Positions 55,065 to 63,493 of a stretch of 64,000 nucleotides of DNA are shown in pieces. The DNA is from Streptomyces griseus subsp. griseus (GTDB taxonomy: Bacteria; Actinomycetota; Actinomycetes; Streptomycetales; Streptomycetaceae). The position numbers and the translations under genes were made by a program. Below the pieces are notes generated by a model, which saw nothing but the letters and a program-made list of their open reading frames with translations, was not told where the DNA came from and ran no database searches. The stretch's first letter is position 1. The number at the start of each line of letters is the position of its first letter. The stretch spans positions 682,001-746,000 of the forward strand of contig NZ_JOJE01000001.1 in assembly GCF_000720255.1 (NCBI RefSeq), in the 5' to 3' direction.

Positions 55065-56681
55065 TCAGATGTGGCCGACCCCCGCGCCCGCCTCCGCGTT
55101 CTCGCCGCGCTTGGTGAGCAGGGCGACGAAGACGGCGACGACGGCGACACCGGCGGCCACCAGGGAGGCCAGGCTCATCCCGGAGATGAAGGTGTCGTGG
55201 GCGACGTCCGCGATCTTCGCCGCGACCGCCTCGGGGGTGCCCTTCGCCACCGGCGCCACGCCGACCTGGACCGCCTCGGAGGCCTGGTCCAGCTGGGCGG
55301 GGGTGAGGTCCGGCAGACCCGCGTCCTTCCAGTTGCCGGGCAGGTCGCCGTCGACCTTGGAGGCCATCACGGCACCCAGTACGGCCGTACCGAGGCTGCC
55401 GCCGATCTGCATCGCCGCCTGCTGGAGGCCGCCGGCGACACCGGACAGCTCCATCGGGGCGTTGCCGACGATGACCTCCGTGGCGCCGACCATGACCGGC
55501 GCGAGGCCGAGGCCGAGCAGGGCGAACCAGATCGACATCACGGCGCTGCCGGTGTCCGTTTCCAGCGTGGACATGCCGTACATGGCGATCGCGGTGGCCG
55601 CCATGCCGCCGGCGAGCGGGATGCGCGGGCCCAGCTTGGTGATCATCGCGCCCGCGAGCGGGGAGCCGACGATCATCATGCCGGTGAGCGGAAGCAGGTG
55701 CAGACCGGCGTCGATGGGACTCATCCCGTGCACGTTCTGGAGGTAGAACGTGACGAAGAACAGGCCGCCCATGAAGGCGATGGCCATCAGCACCATCAGG
55801 ACGACACCCGCGGAGAGCGGGACGGAGCGGAACAGCGCCAGCGGGATGAGGGGCTCCTTGACCTTCGTCTCCCAGAAGGCGAAGAGGGCGAAGAGCAGCA
55901 CCGAACCGGCTATGAACGCCCATGTCTTCCCGTCGCCCCAGCCCCAGGCGGGAGCCTTGATCAGGGCCCAGACCAGGCAGAACATCGCGCCCGAGAGCAG
56001 GGCGATGCCGAGGAGGTCGAAGGAGCGCGGGGCGTTCTCGGCCCGGTGGTCGAGGAGGATCACCACACCGAGGACCACGGCGATGATGCCGACCGGCACG
56101 TTGATGAAGAACACCGACTGCCAGTTGACGTGCTCGACGAGGACACCGCCGAGGATCGGGCCGCCCGCGGTGGACGCGCCGATGACCATGCCCCAGATGC
56201 CGATCGCCATGTTGAGCTTCTCGGCCGGGAAGGTGGCCCGTAGCAGGCCGAGCGCGGCGGGCATGAGCAGCGCGCCGAACAGGCCCTGGAAGACGCGGAA
56301 GGTGACGACGAACGCGATGCTGTCGGACAGTCCGATCGCGCCCGAGGCGGCGGCGAAGCCGACGACGCCGATGAGGAAGGTCTGCCGGTGGCCGAAGCGG
56401 TCGCCGAGTTTGCCCGCGGTGATCAGGGAAACCGCGAGGGCGAGGAAGTAGCCGTTGGTGATCCACTGGACCTCGGCGAAGGTGGCGCCGAGATCCTTCT
56501 GGATGGCCGGGTTGGCGATGGCCACGATGGTGCCGTCGAGGGCCACCATCATGACGCCCACGGCGACGGTGATCAGGGTGAACCAGGGATGGCCGCGCAG
56601 CCCGCGGGCCGGTGCCGGGTCCGACGAGGACGGCGCGTTGTCCCCCGGGCCCGTCGCGTCGATGGTGGTCTGACTAGTCAT
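55065..56681 (-). CDS. DHA2-family MFS multidrug exporter
   Basis: The protein has 538 residues and 14 TM helices. VMMVALDGTIVAIANPAIQKDLGA (motif D1), LITAGKLGDRFGHRQTF (motif A), GASTAGGPILGGVLVEHVNWQSVFFIN (motif C) and a conserved C-terminal half are present. The start is the ATG of MTSQTTIDATG; the open frame upstream is antisense to the TetR gene. A TetR gene is divergent across 66 bp with a palindrome, so the exporter is probably induced when the regulator binds its ligand. Confidence 0.9.
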   Translation of the reverse strand: MTSQTTIDATGPGDNAPSSSDPAPARGLRGHPWFTLITVAVGVMMVALDGTIVAIANPAIQKDLGATFAEVQWITNGYFLALAVSLITAGKLGDRFGHRQTFLIGVVGFAAASGAIGLSDSIAFVVTFRVFQGLFGALLMPAALGLLRATFPAEKLNMAIGIWGMVIGASTAGGPILGGVLVEHVNWQSVFFINVPVGIIAVVLGVVILLDHRAENAPRSFDLLGIALLSGAMFCLVWALIKAPAWGWGDGKTWAFIAGSVLLFALFAFWETKVKEPLIPLALFRSVPLSAGVVLMVLMAIAFMGGLFFVTFYLQNVHGMSPIDAGLHLLPLTGMMIVGSPLAGAMITKLGPRIPLAGGMAATAIAMYGMSTLETDTGSAVMSIWFALLGLGLAPVMVGATEVIVGNAPMELSGVAGGLQQAAMQIGGSLGTAVLGAVMASKVDGDLPGNWKDAGLPDLTPAQLDQASEAVQVGVAPVAKGTPEAVAAKIADVAHDTFISGMSLASLVAAGVAVVAVFVALLTKRGENAEAGAGVGHI

Positions 56682-56730
56682 ACCGACGAGGCTAGTGACA
56701 GCCTCTGACAATTGACAAATGGGTTCACAA

Positions 56731-56743
56731 GTCAGTAACTGAC
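56731..56743. promoter_or_regulatory. TetR operator candidate overlapping the tetR promoter
   Basis: GTCAG-TAA-CTGAC is a perfect dyad at the -10 position of a TTGACA (-35 at 56712-56717) promoter for the TetR gene. More TGACA words lie within 40 bp. Binding would block both genes. Confidence 0.6.
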
Positions 56744-56747
56744 ACCT

Positions 56748-57374
56748 ATGGAAACACTGCGCGAACGCAAGAAGCAGCGCACCCGGGACGCGCTGGTGCG
56801 GGCCGCCGTGGAACTGTTCACCTCGCAGGGGTACGACCGCACCACCGTCGACGACATCGCCGCGGCCGTCGACGTCTCCCAGCGCACCTTCTTCCGTTAC
56901 TTCGCCGGCAAGGAGGAGGCCGCGCTCGCCCTCCAGGACATGGTGGTCGCGCGATTCGTGGCCTCGGTGCGCGAGCGGCCGTCGCACGAGACGCCCCTGG
57001 AGGCGATGCGGCAGGCCGTCGTAGAGGGATGGGACACCATCAACGAGATCATCGAGTCGGTCGTGCCGGTCGAGCAGTACCTGCGCATGTACTCCGTGAT
57101 CGAGTCGAGCCCGGTCCTCCTCGCGGCCCATCTGCGGCGCTCCACGGAGACAGAGGAGAGGCTCGCGCACGTCCTCGCCGAACGCGAGGGCGTCGATCTG
57201 GACACCGACCCCCGCCCGCGGCTGGCCGTGGCCGTCTTCAGCGGGGTGATGCGGGTGACGGAACGTCAGTGGACCATGGCCGGGGACTTCAGCCTGGAGA
57301 CCATGCGCGAGATGACGATCTCGTATCTCGAACAGGTGGGGCCGACACTCACGGAGAACTGGCGGACACACTGA
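56748..57374 (+). CDS. TetR family transcriptional regulator
   Basis: The 208-residue protein starts METLRERKKQRTRDALVRAAVELF. The helix-turn-helix is YDRTTVDDIAAAVDVSQRTFFRYFAGKEE (residues 29-57). The remaining helices form the ligand pocket (MRQAVVEGWDTINEIIESV, LAVAVFSGVMRVTERQWT). It is divergent from the DHA2 exporter and is its likely repressor. No ribosome site precedes the ATG. The start lies 5 bp past the palindrome, so the transcript is short-leadered or leaderless. Confidence 0.92.
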   Translation: METLRERKKQRTRDALVRAAVELFTSQGYDRTTVDDIAAAVDVSQRTFFRYFAGKEEAALALQDMVVARFVASVRERPSHETPLEAMRQAVVEGWDTINEIIESVVPVEQYLRMYSVIESSPVLLAAHLRRSTETEERLAHVLAEREGVDLDTDPRPRLAVAVFSGVMRVTERQWTMAGDFSLETMREMTISYLEQVGPTLTENWRTH

Positions 57375-57456
57375 GGTCGTCGTCACGCAGCACGAAACGT
57401 GATCCCCGTCACTTGGTTAACGCGAGACCCTCTCGTTCTCTTAGTGTGTCCTCCCA

Positions 57457-58674
57457 GTGACTTCCTTCGACACCTCCCCGCAACTCAACGTCTGGCGCGC
57501 ACTGCTCGCCCTGGCCGTGGTCTTCGTGATGCTGGCGACCACCGGTTGGACCGCCCTGCGCAACCAGCGGGAGGCCACCGCTCTCCAGGCCTCGCTCACC
57601 GCGTGGCAGCACGGCAAGGTCGCCGGGCACCACCTGCCGGACCCGCACGCGACCCCCACCCGGCTCGCCACGTTCTTCACTTCGCTCACGGCGGCACAGC
57701 GCGCGTCCCTCGCCCGCAAGTACCCGCTCGCGGTCGGCAACATGAACGGCGCCCCGGCCGAACTGCGCTACCGCGCCAACCGCATCGCGCTCACGCAGGC
57801 CCGCGCCCAGGAGCGCAAGCGCATGCACGACCCGCGGCTCACCGAGGCCGGCCAGCAGGAAGCCGGCCGCCGGATGCACCGCTTCGAGTCGATGATGAGC
57901 GCCGACCGCCAGATCCTCGCCTTCGACCCCGAGGGCTCGGGCCGGGCCGCCGAGGTGTTCGGCGACCTCGACAAGGCGCGCCGGATCTCCGTCGTCGTCC
58001 CCGGCGTCGACACCAACCTGCTCACCTTCCAGCGCACCAACCGCAGGTTCTCGGCACCGGTCGGCATGTCACAGGCCCTGTACGCGGCCGAGCGCGCGGC
58101 CAACCCCGGCACGCGCACGGCCGTGATCGCCTGGGCCGACTACACGACACCCAGCGGCCTCGGCATCGACTCCGCCACCGCGATGCGCGCGGAGAGCGGC
58201 GCCGTCCGGCTCAACGCCCTGCTGCGCGCGCTGCCCGGCGGCTCGCCCGTGTCGCTGTTCTGCCACAGCTACGGCTCCGTGGTCTGCGGGGTCGCCGCGC
58301 GCGACCTGCCGTCCCGGGTGGCCGACATAGCGGTGGCCGGCAGCCCCGGCATGCGGGTCTCCAACGCCGCGCACCTGGACACCACCGCACGGGTGTGGGC
58401 GATGCGGGACGCCGACGACTGGGTGCAGGACGTGCCCTACCTGGAGGTCGGCGGCCTCGGACACGGCGAGGACCCGATGTCGTCCGCGTTCGGCGCACGC
58501 GTGCTGTCCGCCCGGGACGCGCACGGGCACGGCGGCTACTTCGAACCGGGCACGGACAGCCTGCGCAACTTCGCGGAGATCGGAGTTGGCGCGTACCGGT
58601 CCGTGCAGTGCGCGAACGATTCCGACGTGTGCCGGGAGGGTTTGTCCGGTACGACAGCGGTCGAACGCGCGTAG
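57457..58674 (+). CDS. DUF1023 alpha/beta hydrolase, membrane-anchored
   Basis: The protein has 405 residues with an N-terminal hydrophobic anchor (WRALLALAVVFVMLATTGW). After a helical spacer comes ISVVVPGVDTNLLTFQRTNRRF, AVIAWADYTTPSG, then the nucleophile elbow LFCHSYGSVVCGVAA, VAGSPGMRVSNAAHL and a late GHGGYFEPGTDSLRN with the His. This is the DUF1023 family of actinomycete hydrolases; substrates are unknown. A -10 (TAGTGT) lies 10 bases before the GTG. It starts 82 bp after the TetR gene. Confidence 0.85.
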   Translation: MTSFDTSPQLNVWRALLALAVVFVMLATTGWTALRNQREATALQASLTAWQHGKVAGHHLPDPHATPTRLATFFTSLTAAQRASLARKYPLAVGNMNGAPAELRYRANRIALTQARAQERKRMHDPRLTEAGQQEAGRRMHRFESMMSADRQILAFDPEGSGRAAEVFGDLDKARRISVVVPGVDTNLLTFQRTNRRFSAPVGMSQALYAAERAANPGTRTAVIAWADYTTPSGLGIDSATAMRAESGAVRLNALLRALPGGSPVSLFCHSYGSVVCGVAARDLPSRVADIAVAGSPGMRVSNAAHLDTTARVWAMRDADDWVQDVPYLEVGGLGHGEDPMSSAFGARVLSARDAHGHGGYFEPGTDSLRNFAEIGVGAYRSVQCANDSDVCREGLSGTTAVERA

Positions 58675-58740
58675 AGAATGCAGGAACTGCGGTGTGCGCG
58701 GGGAGGCGACGGAGGAGCTGTGCCGCATACGATGAGCCGC

Positions 58741-59589
58741 ATGGGTGACGTACTGGCCGGATTTCATGCCGCCTGGGAGTTCGAGTCCGACTCCGTGCTC
58801 ATCCGCTACGAACGGGGGATACGAACACCCAAGCTGTTCCAGGCACTCGGCGAGCGCCGCATCCCCCTGGCGGCGATCGCGGGAGTGACACTCACCCCCG
58901 GCAGACGGGGAACCGTGGTACTGCGCGCCGAGCCGAGGCCCGGTGCGGATCCGCTGATGGAGGCGGCCGCGGGACAGCTGAAGGAAGGGTGCGACCCGTA
59001 CCGGCTGGTGCTGCCGGCCGAGCGGGAGACGCTCGCGGAGTACTACGCCGACGAGCTGCGGGCGCAGTTGGCGGACGTCGACGAGGGCCCCGCCGAGCGG
59101 TATCTGGTGGCGCCGCCCGAGGCGCCGATGCAGTTCAAGGCGTACGACGGGAAGGCGTCCTTCGACGGGCGGAACGTCCACTTCCGATGGTTCTGGACGG
59201 GGGCGTCGTCGGCCAAGTGGAAGGCCGGCGACCAGAGTTTCCGGGTCGCCGACCTCAGCGGGGTGGAATGGCGCTCACCGGAGGTCTTCGAGGGGCATCT
59301 GCGGCTGCTGGGCCGGGAGAGTTCGCCGGTGCAGGCGGATCAGGATCCGGCGGCGGTGGTGTTCGGGGTGGGGTACGGGCCGGTGCATGAATCACTGCCG
59401 TTCGCCGCGGGGGTGTTGGCGGCGGTGCGCTCCGCCGGTCCTACCGCTGTCCCGGCCACGGCTGCGCCGCGCCGGGATCCTGCGGATATCGCCGATCGGA
59501 TTCGGCATCTTGGGGAGCTTCATCAGGCGGGACTGGTGACTGACGAGGAGTTCTCTTCCAAGAAGGCCGAGTTGTTGGCGCAGTTGTAG
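58741..59589 (+). CDS. DUF4429 and SHOCT domain protein
   Basis: The protein has about 282 residues. Two DUF4429 (PH-like) units are seen: residues 1-100 (MGDVLAGFHAAWEFESDSVLI, LAAIAGVTLTPGRRGTVVLRAE) and 120-215 (MQFKAYDGKASFDGRNVHFRWFW, VADLSGVEWRSPE). A SHOCT helix follows at the C-terminus (IADRIRHLGELHQAGLVTDEEFSSKKAELLAQL, of which RHLGELHQAGLVTDEEF is diagnostic). SHOCT parts mediate oligomerisation or membrane contact. The start is set at MGDVLAG; an ATG three codons earlier is possible. Confidence 0.85.
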   Translation: MGDVLAGFHAAWEFESDSVLIRYERGIRTPKLFQALGERRIPLAAIAGVTLTPGRRGTVVLRAEPRPGADPLMEAAAGQLKEGCDPYRLVLPAERETLAEYYADELRAQLADVDEGPAERYLVAPPEAPMQFKAYDGKASFDGRNVHFRWFWTGASSAKWKAGDQSFRVADLSGVEWRSPEVFEGHLRLLGRESSPVQADQDPAAVVFGVGYGPVHESLPFAAGVLAAVRSAGPTAVPATAAPRRDPADIADRIRHLGELHQAGLVTDEEFSSKKAELLAQL

Positions 59590-59612
59590 TCGTTTTTCGG
59601 GTGCCGGGGGCC

Positions 59613-59672
59613 GGGGGGCTGGTCGCGCCCACGCGGCGGAGCCGCATATCAGCACAGCCCCGCGCCCCTGGG
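59613..59672. repeat. dispersed palindromic repeat (copy C)
   Basis: GGGGGGCTGGTCGCGCCCAC, then a GGCGGAGCCGC stem and CACAGCCCCGCGCCCCTG. It is the same element found twice inside the phosphoribosyltransferase fusion gene. Here it is between two convergent genes, its usual setting. Confidence 0.85.
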
Positions 59673-59709
59673 TGTGCGCAGTTCCCCGGCGCCGAAAAGT
59701 GAGGTCTGT

Positions 59710-60726
59710 CTACTCACGTCCGGCGGAAGCGAACCGCATGTCCGCGTACCTGTTGCCTGCCACCTTTGTCGCGATCGGGTCCAGCTGGGACAGGTCCTCC
59801 TCGGTGAGCGTGATGCGGGTGGCGGCCACGTTCTCCTCCACCCGCGTGGGCTTGCGGGTGCCCGGGATCGGGACCAGGGGGAGGTTGTGGACCGCTGCCT
59901 GGTGGTGGATCCATGCGAGAGCGACCTGGCCCAGTGAAGCTCCGTGCGCCTCGGCGATCTCGCGGATCGGGTCCAGCAGGGTCGCGTTGGTCGTCGCGTT
60001 CTCGCCGGTGAAGCGGGGGTGCTGACGGCGGTGGTCGTCGGGGGTGAGGTCCTTGTCGGCGTGAGTGAAGGAGCCGGTGAGGAAGCCCCGGCCCAGCGGG
60101 GAGTAGGGGACGAGGGTCACGCCCAGCTCTCGGGCCGTCGGGACGACCCGCGCCTCGATGTCGCGGCTGAAGAGGGACCACTCCGACTGGACGGCGGCGA
60201 TGGGGTGGACGGCCTGGGCGGCGCGCAGTTCGCCGCCGGTGACCTCGCTCAGGCCCAGGTGCTTGACCTTGCCCTCGCGGACGAGGTCGGCCATCACGCC
60301 GACGGTCTCCTCGATCGGCACGTTCACGTCGCGGCGGTGCATGTAGTAGAGGTCGATCACATCGACGTCGAGGCGCTTCAGGCTCGCCTCGACGGCCTGA
60401 CGGATGTACGGCGCGTCGTTGCGGATGATCCGCCGGGTGGGGTCGTCCGGGGGTATCGACAGGGCGAACTTGGTCGCGATGACGACCTCGTCGCGGTGCG
60501 CCTTGAAGAACGGGGAGAGGAAGCGCTCGTTCTCACCGGCGCCGTAGGCGTCCGCCGTGTCGTAGAGAGTGACGCCGAGTTCCAGGGCCCGTTCCAGGGT
60601 GGCCCGCGACTCCTTCGCGTCCGCGGGGCCGTAGCCGAAGCTCATGCCCATGCAGCCGAGACCCTGGACACCCACCTCGGGGCCGTTGTCGCCGAGCCGT
60701 GCTGTGGGAATCCTGCTGTCGGTCAT
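59710..60726 (-). CDS. aldo/keto reductase
   Basis: The protein has 338 residues and an NADPH-dependent AKR barrel. GLGCMGMSFGYGPAD, the catalytic Tyr/Asp region TLYDTADAYGAGENE, KRLDVDVIDLYYMHRRD (His), VKHLGLSEVTGGELRAA and LPLVPIPGTRKPTRVEENV (cofactor) are present. The Asp-Tyr-Lys-His tetrad is complete (Lys in ATKFAL). It reduces aldehydes or ketones, perhaps reactive ones. A MerR gene lies just upstream on the same strand and likely controls both. Confidence 0.92.
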   Translation of the reverse strand: MTDSRIPTARLGDNGPEVGVQGLGCMGMSFGYGPADAKESRATLERALELGVTLYDTADAYGAGENERFLSPFFKAHRDEVVIATKFALSIPPDDPTRRIIRNDAPYIRQAVEASLKRLDVDVIDLYYMHRRDVNVPIEETVGVMADLVREGKVKHLGLSEVTGGELRAAQAVHPIAAVQSEWSLFSRDIEARVVPTARELGVTLVPYSPLGRGFLTGSFTHADKDLTPDDHRRQHPRFTGENATTNATLLDPIREIAEAHGASLGQVALAWIHHQAAVHNLPLVPIPGTRKPTRVEENVAATRITLTEEDLSQLDPIATKVAGNRYADMRFASAGRE

Positions 60727-60756
60727 CGTGTCCTTTCAGGTGTTTCCTGTGCTGTG

Positions 60757-61221
60757 TCACGCGCTCCCGGCACCGGTGTAGAAGCTGATCTTGCGATCGA
60801 GCACCTGGAGCGTGTCGTTGAGTTCGGCGATGCGGGTGAGCACGTCCCGGCGGGTCGACTCCAGCAGCGCGCGCCGCGCCGCGTAGGTGCCCTCGCCCTC
60901 GCGCACCAGCTCGGCGTACCGGACCATGTCGGCGACGGGCATGCCGGTCAGCCGCAGCTTTCCGACGAAGTCGAGCCAGTCCAGGTCACGGTTGCAGTAG
61001 CGGCGCTGACCGGTGTGCGAGCGGTCGATGTGGGACATCAGCCCGATCCGCTCGTACCAGCGCAGGGTGTGCGCCGTCAGGCCGGTGAAGGCGACGACCT
61101 CGCTGATCGTGTACCTGTCCTGCCCCTCGGGGCGCGGATGGCGCCGGGGCGGAGCGGCACAGACGTCAGCGGGGGCGGGGGTTTCCTCGGTGGTCGCGGG
61201 CGGGGTCTGCATCACCGTCAT
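60757..61221 (-). CDS. MerR family regulator
   Basis: The protein has 154 residues. After a Pro-rich lead, RYTISEVVAFTGLTAHTLRWYERIGLMSHIDRS is the winged helix. RRYCNRDLDWLDFVGKLRLTGMPVADM and a C-terminal dimer helix (RTRIAELNDTL-like: VLTRIAELNDTLQVLDRKI) follow. No metal Cys set is present, so the signal is probably an organic or redox compound. The promoter has the 19-bp spacer and central palindrome of MerR-controlled genes. The -10 ends 7 bases before the ATG, so translation may be leaderless. Confidence 0.9.
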   Translation of the reverse strand: MTVMQTPPATTEETPAPADVCAAPPRRHPRPEGQDRYTISEVVAFTGLTAHTLRWYERIGLMSHIDRSHTGQRRYCNRDLDWLDFVGKLRLTGMPVADMVRYAELVREGEGTYAARRALLESTRRDVLTRIAELNDTLQVLDRKISFYTGAGSA

Positions 61222-61227
61222 GACTCC

Positions 61228-61258
61228 AACGTAGAACCCTTGAGTGCACTCCAAGCAA
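61228..61258 (-). promoter_or_regulatory. MerR-type promoter with 19-bp spacer and palindrome
   Basis: On the minus strand TTGCTT (-35), exactly 19 bases, TACGTT (-10). Inside the spacer the palindrome CTTGGAGTGCACTCAAG (61255-61239 region) is a typical MerR operator. It controls the MerR and aldo/keto reductase genes. Confidence 0.7.
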
Positions 61259-61317
61259 GCGGGAAAGGTGAGAAAACCGTGGGACGTGGCGTGATCACTG
61301 CGATTACCGTGCGGAGC

Positions 61318-61788
61318 ATGACACTTGTACGCCGCGCCGTGCCCGAGGACGCCGCCGAAGTGCTGCGGCTGCGTCAGGTGATGATCGACTCGATGGCGGG
61401 GGCGGACTCCGCCACCGGCTGGCAGGCGGAGTCCCGGCCGGAACTCACGGCCCGACTCGCCGAGCCCGAGGGACAGTTCGCCGCCTTCGCCGTGGACCAC
61501 CCCGAGCGGCCCGGGGCGCTGGCGGCGCTGGCGGTCGGGACGATCGAGTACCGGATCGGGCGGGCCGGCAACCCGCGCGGCACGATCGGCTACGTCTTCA
61601 GCGTCGCCACCGACCCGGGCGCGCGCCGCCGGGGGTACGCCCGCGCCTGCATGGAAACGCTGCTGGAATGGTTCCGCGAGCGCGGCGTCCGGCAGGTCCA
61701 CCTCACCGCGTCCGCGGACGCCGAGCCGCTGTACGCCTCGCTGGGCTTCAGGCTCAAGCCCGACCCCATGATGGAGCTGACGCTCTGA
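61318..61788 (+). CDS. GNAT family N-acetyltransferase
   Basis: The protein has 156 residues. MTLVRRAVPEDAAEVLRLRQVMI, then a variable middle, GYVFSVATDPGARRRGYARACMETLLEWF (acetyl-CoA loop) and VHLTASADAEPLYASLGFRLK, close to the streptomycete GNAT pattern (ASxxAxxLYxSLGF). It is divergent from MerR with 96 bp between them. The substrate is unknown. The ATG has GCGGAG nearby. Confidence 0.85.
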   Translation: MTLVRRAVPEDAAEVLRLRQVMIDSMAGADSATGWQAESRPELTARLAEPEGQFAAFAVDHPERPGALAALAVGTIEYRIGRAGNPRGTIGYVFSVATDPGARRRGYARACMETLLEWFRERGVRQVHLTASADAEPLYASLGFRLKPDPMMELTL

Positions 61789-61807
61789 TCCGCATAGGCT
61801 CGACGGC

Positions 61808-62629
61808 ATGTCGTTGAAGAGCCTCGGGTTGATCGAAAACTGGCCGGTTCCCACCGCTGCGGCGGGTGTCGTGCGGGCGGACGGCGCGGTGCTGGGCACC
61901 CACGGGCCGGTCGGGCAGCGGTTTCCGCTGGCTTCGGTCACCAAGCCGCTCGCCGCGTACGCCGCGCTCGTCGCCTACGAGGAGGGCGCGGTGGAGCTCG
62001 ACGAGCCCGCCGGGCCGGCCGGGTCGACGGTCCGTCACCTCCTCGCGCACACCTCGGGGCTGGCCTTCGACGAACACCGCGTGACGGCGCCTCCCGGTGA
62101 GCGGCGGCTGTACTCCAACGCCGGGTTCGAGCAGCTCGGCGACCACATCGCCAAGGCGACGGACATCCCGTTCGCGGAGTACCTGCGGCAGGCGGTGCTG
62201 GAGCCTCTCGGCATGACCGGAACCTCACTGGAGGGCTCCCCCGCGAAGGACGGCGTGTCGACGGTCGAGGACCTGTTGAGGTTCGCCGCGGAGGTGCAGG
62301 CGCCGCGGCTGCTGGACCCGCGGACGGTCGCCGAGGCGATGACCGTCCAGTACCCGGGCACGAAGGGCGTCCTGCCCGGCTACGGCCACCAGAACCCCAA
62401 CGACTGGGGCCTCGGCTTTGAGATCCGCGCCGCCAAGTCCCCGCACTGGACGGGGTCTTCGTCCTCACCGCGCACCTTCGGACACTTCGGCCAGTCCGGT
62501 ACGTTCCTGTGGATCGACCCGGACGCGGGAGTCGCCGGGGTGGCTCTGACGGACCGGGCGTTCGGGCCCTGGGCGGTCGAGGTGTGGCCGGCGTTCACGG
62601 ACGCCGTGCTGGCGGAGACGCGGGGCTGA
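61808..62629 (+). CDS. serine hydrolase, beta-lactamase/class C PBP-like
   Basis: The 273-residue cytosolic protein has SVTK in FPLASVTKPLAAY (SxxK), YSN in RRLYSNAGFEQLG and HFGQSGT in place of K-T-G. HLLAHTSGLAF and YLRQAVLEPLGMTGT fit the beta-lactamase family esterases. It lacks a signal peptide, so it is more likely an esterase or peptidase than a secreted lactamase. A TAGGCT -10 ends 7 bases before the ATG, pointing to a leaderless mRNA. Confidence 0.85.
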   Translation: MSLKSLGLIENWPVPTAAAGVVRADGAVLGTHGPVGQRFPLASVTKPLAAYAALVAYEEGAVELDEPAGPAGSTVRHLLAHTSGLAFDEHRVTAPPGERRLYSNAGFEQLGDHIAKATDIPFAEYLRQAVLEPLGMTGTSLEGSPAKDGVSTVEDLLRFAAEVQAPRLLDPRTVAEAMTVQYPGTKGVLPGYGHQNPNDWGLGFEIRAAKSPHWTGSSSSPRTFGHFGQSGTFLWIDPDAGVAGVALTDRAFGPWAVEVWPAFTDAVLAETRG

Positions 62630-62630
62630 C

Positions 62631-63281
62631 TCAGCCCATCTCCCAGAACAGCAACTCGGCGCCGACGATCCCCACCGCCTCCAGCCCCTCCGCGTCCGTG
62701 ATCCGCGCCGCGTCCCCCGGCCCCAACCGCTCCGCGCCCAGTGTCACCTCACCGCGCACCACATGCGCGTACACCTGTGCCGCGTCCGGTACGGCCGTCC
62801 GCTCCCCCGGCCCCAGACGCCGTACGTGGAGCATCGCGCCGGCCTCCGGGACCGCGTAGGGGGTGGAGTCGGCGATGCCGTGCACGATCTCGTACGCGGG
62901 ATCACCTCCCGGTGTCAGCGGTGACAGCCACATCTGCACGAAGGTCAGGGGGGTGTCCCCGTCGTTGCGCTCCACGTGACGGACGCCACCGGCGGAGCTC
63001 AGGCGCTGCACGTCACCGGGCCGGACCCGGGTCTCGTGCCCCGTCGAGTCGCGATGCGTGAGCTCACCCTCGACGACCCAGGTCACGATCTCGGTGTGGC
63101 TGTGCGGGTGCTCGTCGAAGCCGGCGCCCGGGGCGAGCCGCTCCTCGTTGCAGGCGATCACCGCGCCGAAGCGCAGGTTGTCCGGGTCGTAGTGGGACCC
63201 GAAGGAAAAGGCGTGGAACGACTCGATCCCGGCCTCGGCGTCCCCTCCTGGGTAGCGCTCACCGGCGCGCCGCACGTCCAT
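62631..63281 (-). CDS. pirin family protein
   Basis: The protein has 216 residues, starting MDVRRAGERYPGG. It has two cupin folds: FHAFSFGSHYDPDNLRFG, the metal motif HPHSHTEIVTWVVEGELTHRDSTG (three His), QMWLSPLTPGG and AHVVRGEVTLGAERLGPGDAARI. Pirins are iron proteins with quercetinase-like or regulatory roles. The start is the internal ATG; the longer open frame upstream is not protein-like. It shares a 1-bp gap with the convergent hydrolase gene. Confidence 0.9.
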   Translation of the reverse strand: MDVRRAGERYPGGDAEAGIESFHAFSFGSHYDPDNLRFGAVIACNEERLAPGAGFDEHPHSHTEIVTWVVEGELTHRDSTGHETRVRPGDVQRLSSAGGVRHVERNDGDTPLTFVQMWLSPLTPGGDPAYEIVHGIADSTPYAVPEAGAMLHVRRLGPGERTAVPDAAQVYAHVVRGEVTLGAERLGPGDAARITDAEGLEAVGIVGAELLFWEMG

Positions 63282-63493
63282 CACACGACCACCGTAGACC
63301 CGCGGCCCCCGGCAAGAGCCCACCGACCCCAACTGCACCCACGCGTCGGCCGGGAGGGAGCCGCAGGGGCTCGCCGGTGGTGAGAGTGCGAACGCGCGGA
63401 GGCGCGAAGCGCTGAGCACGATCGCACTCTCGACACCGGCACAGAGCGCCCCCGGAGGCGACCGACCCATCCGGGATAAGGCAGTCTTGTCCC

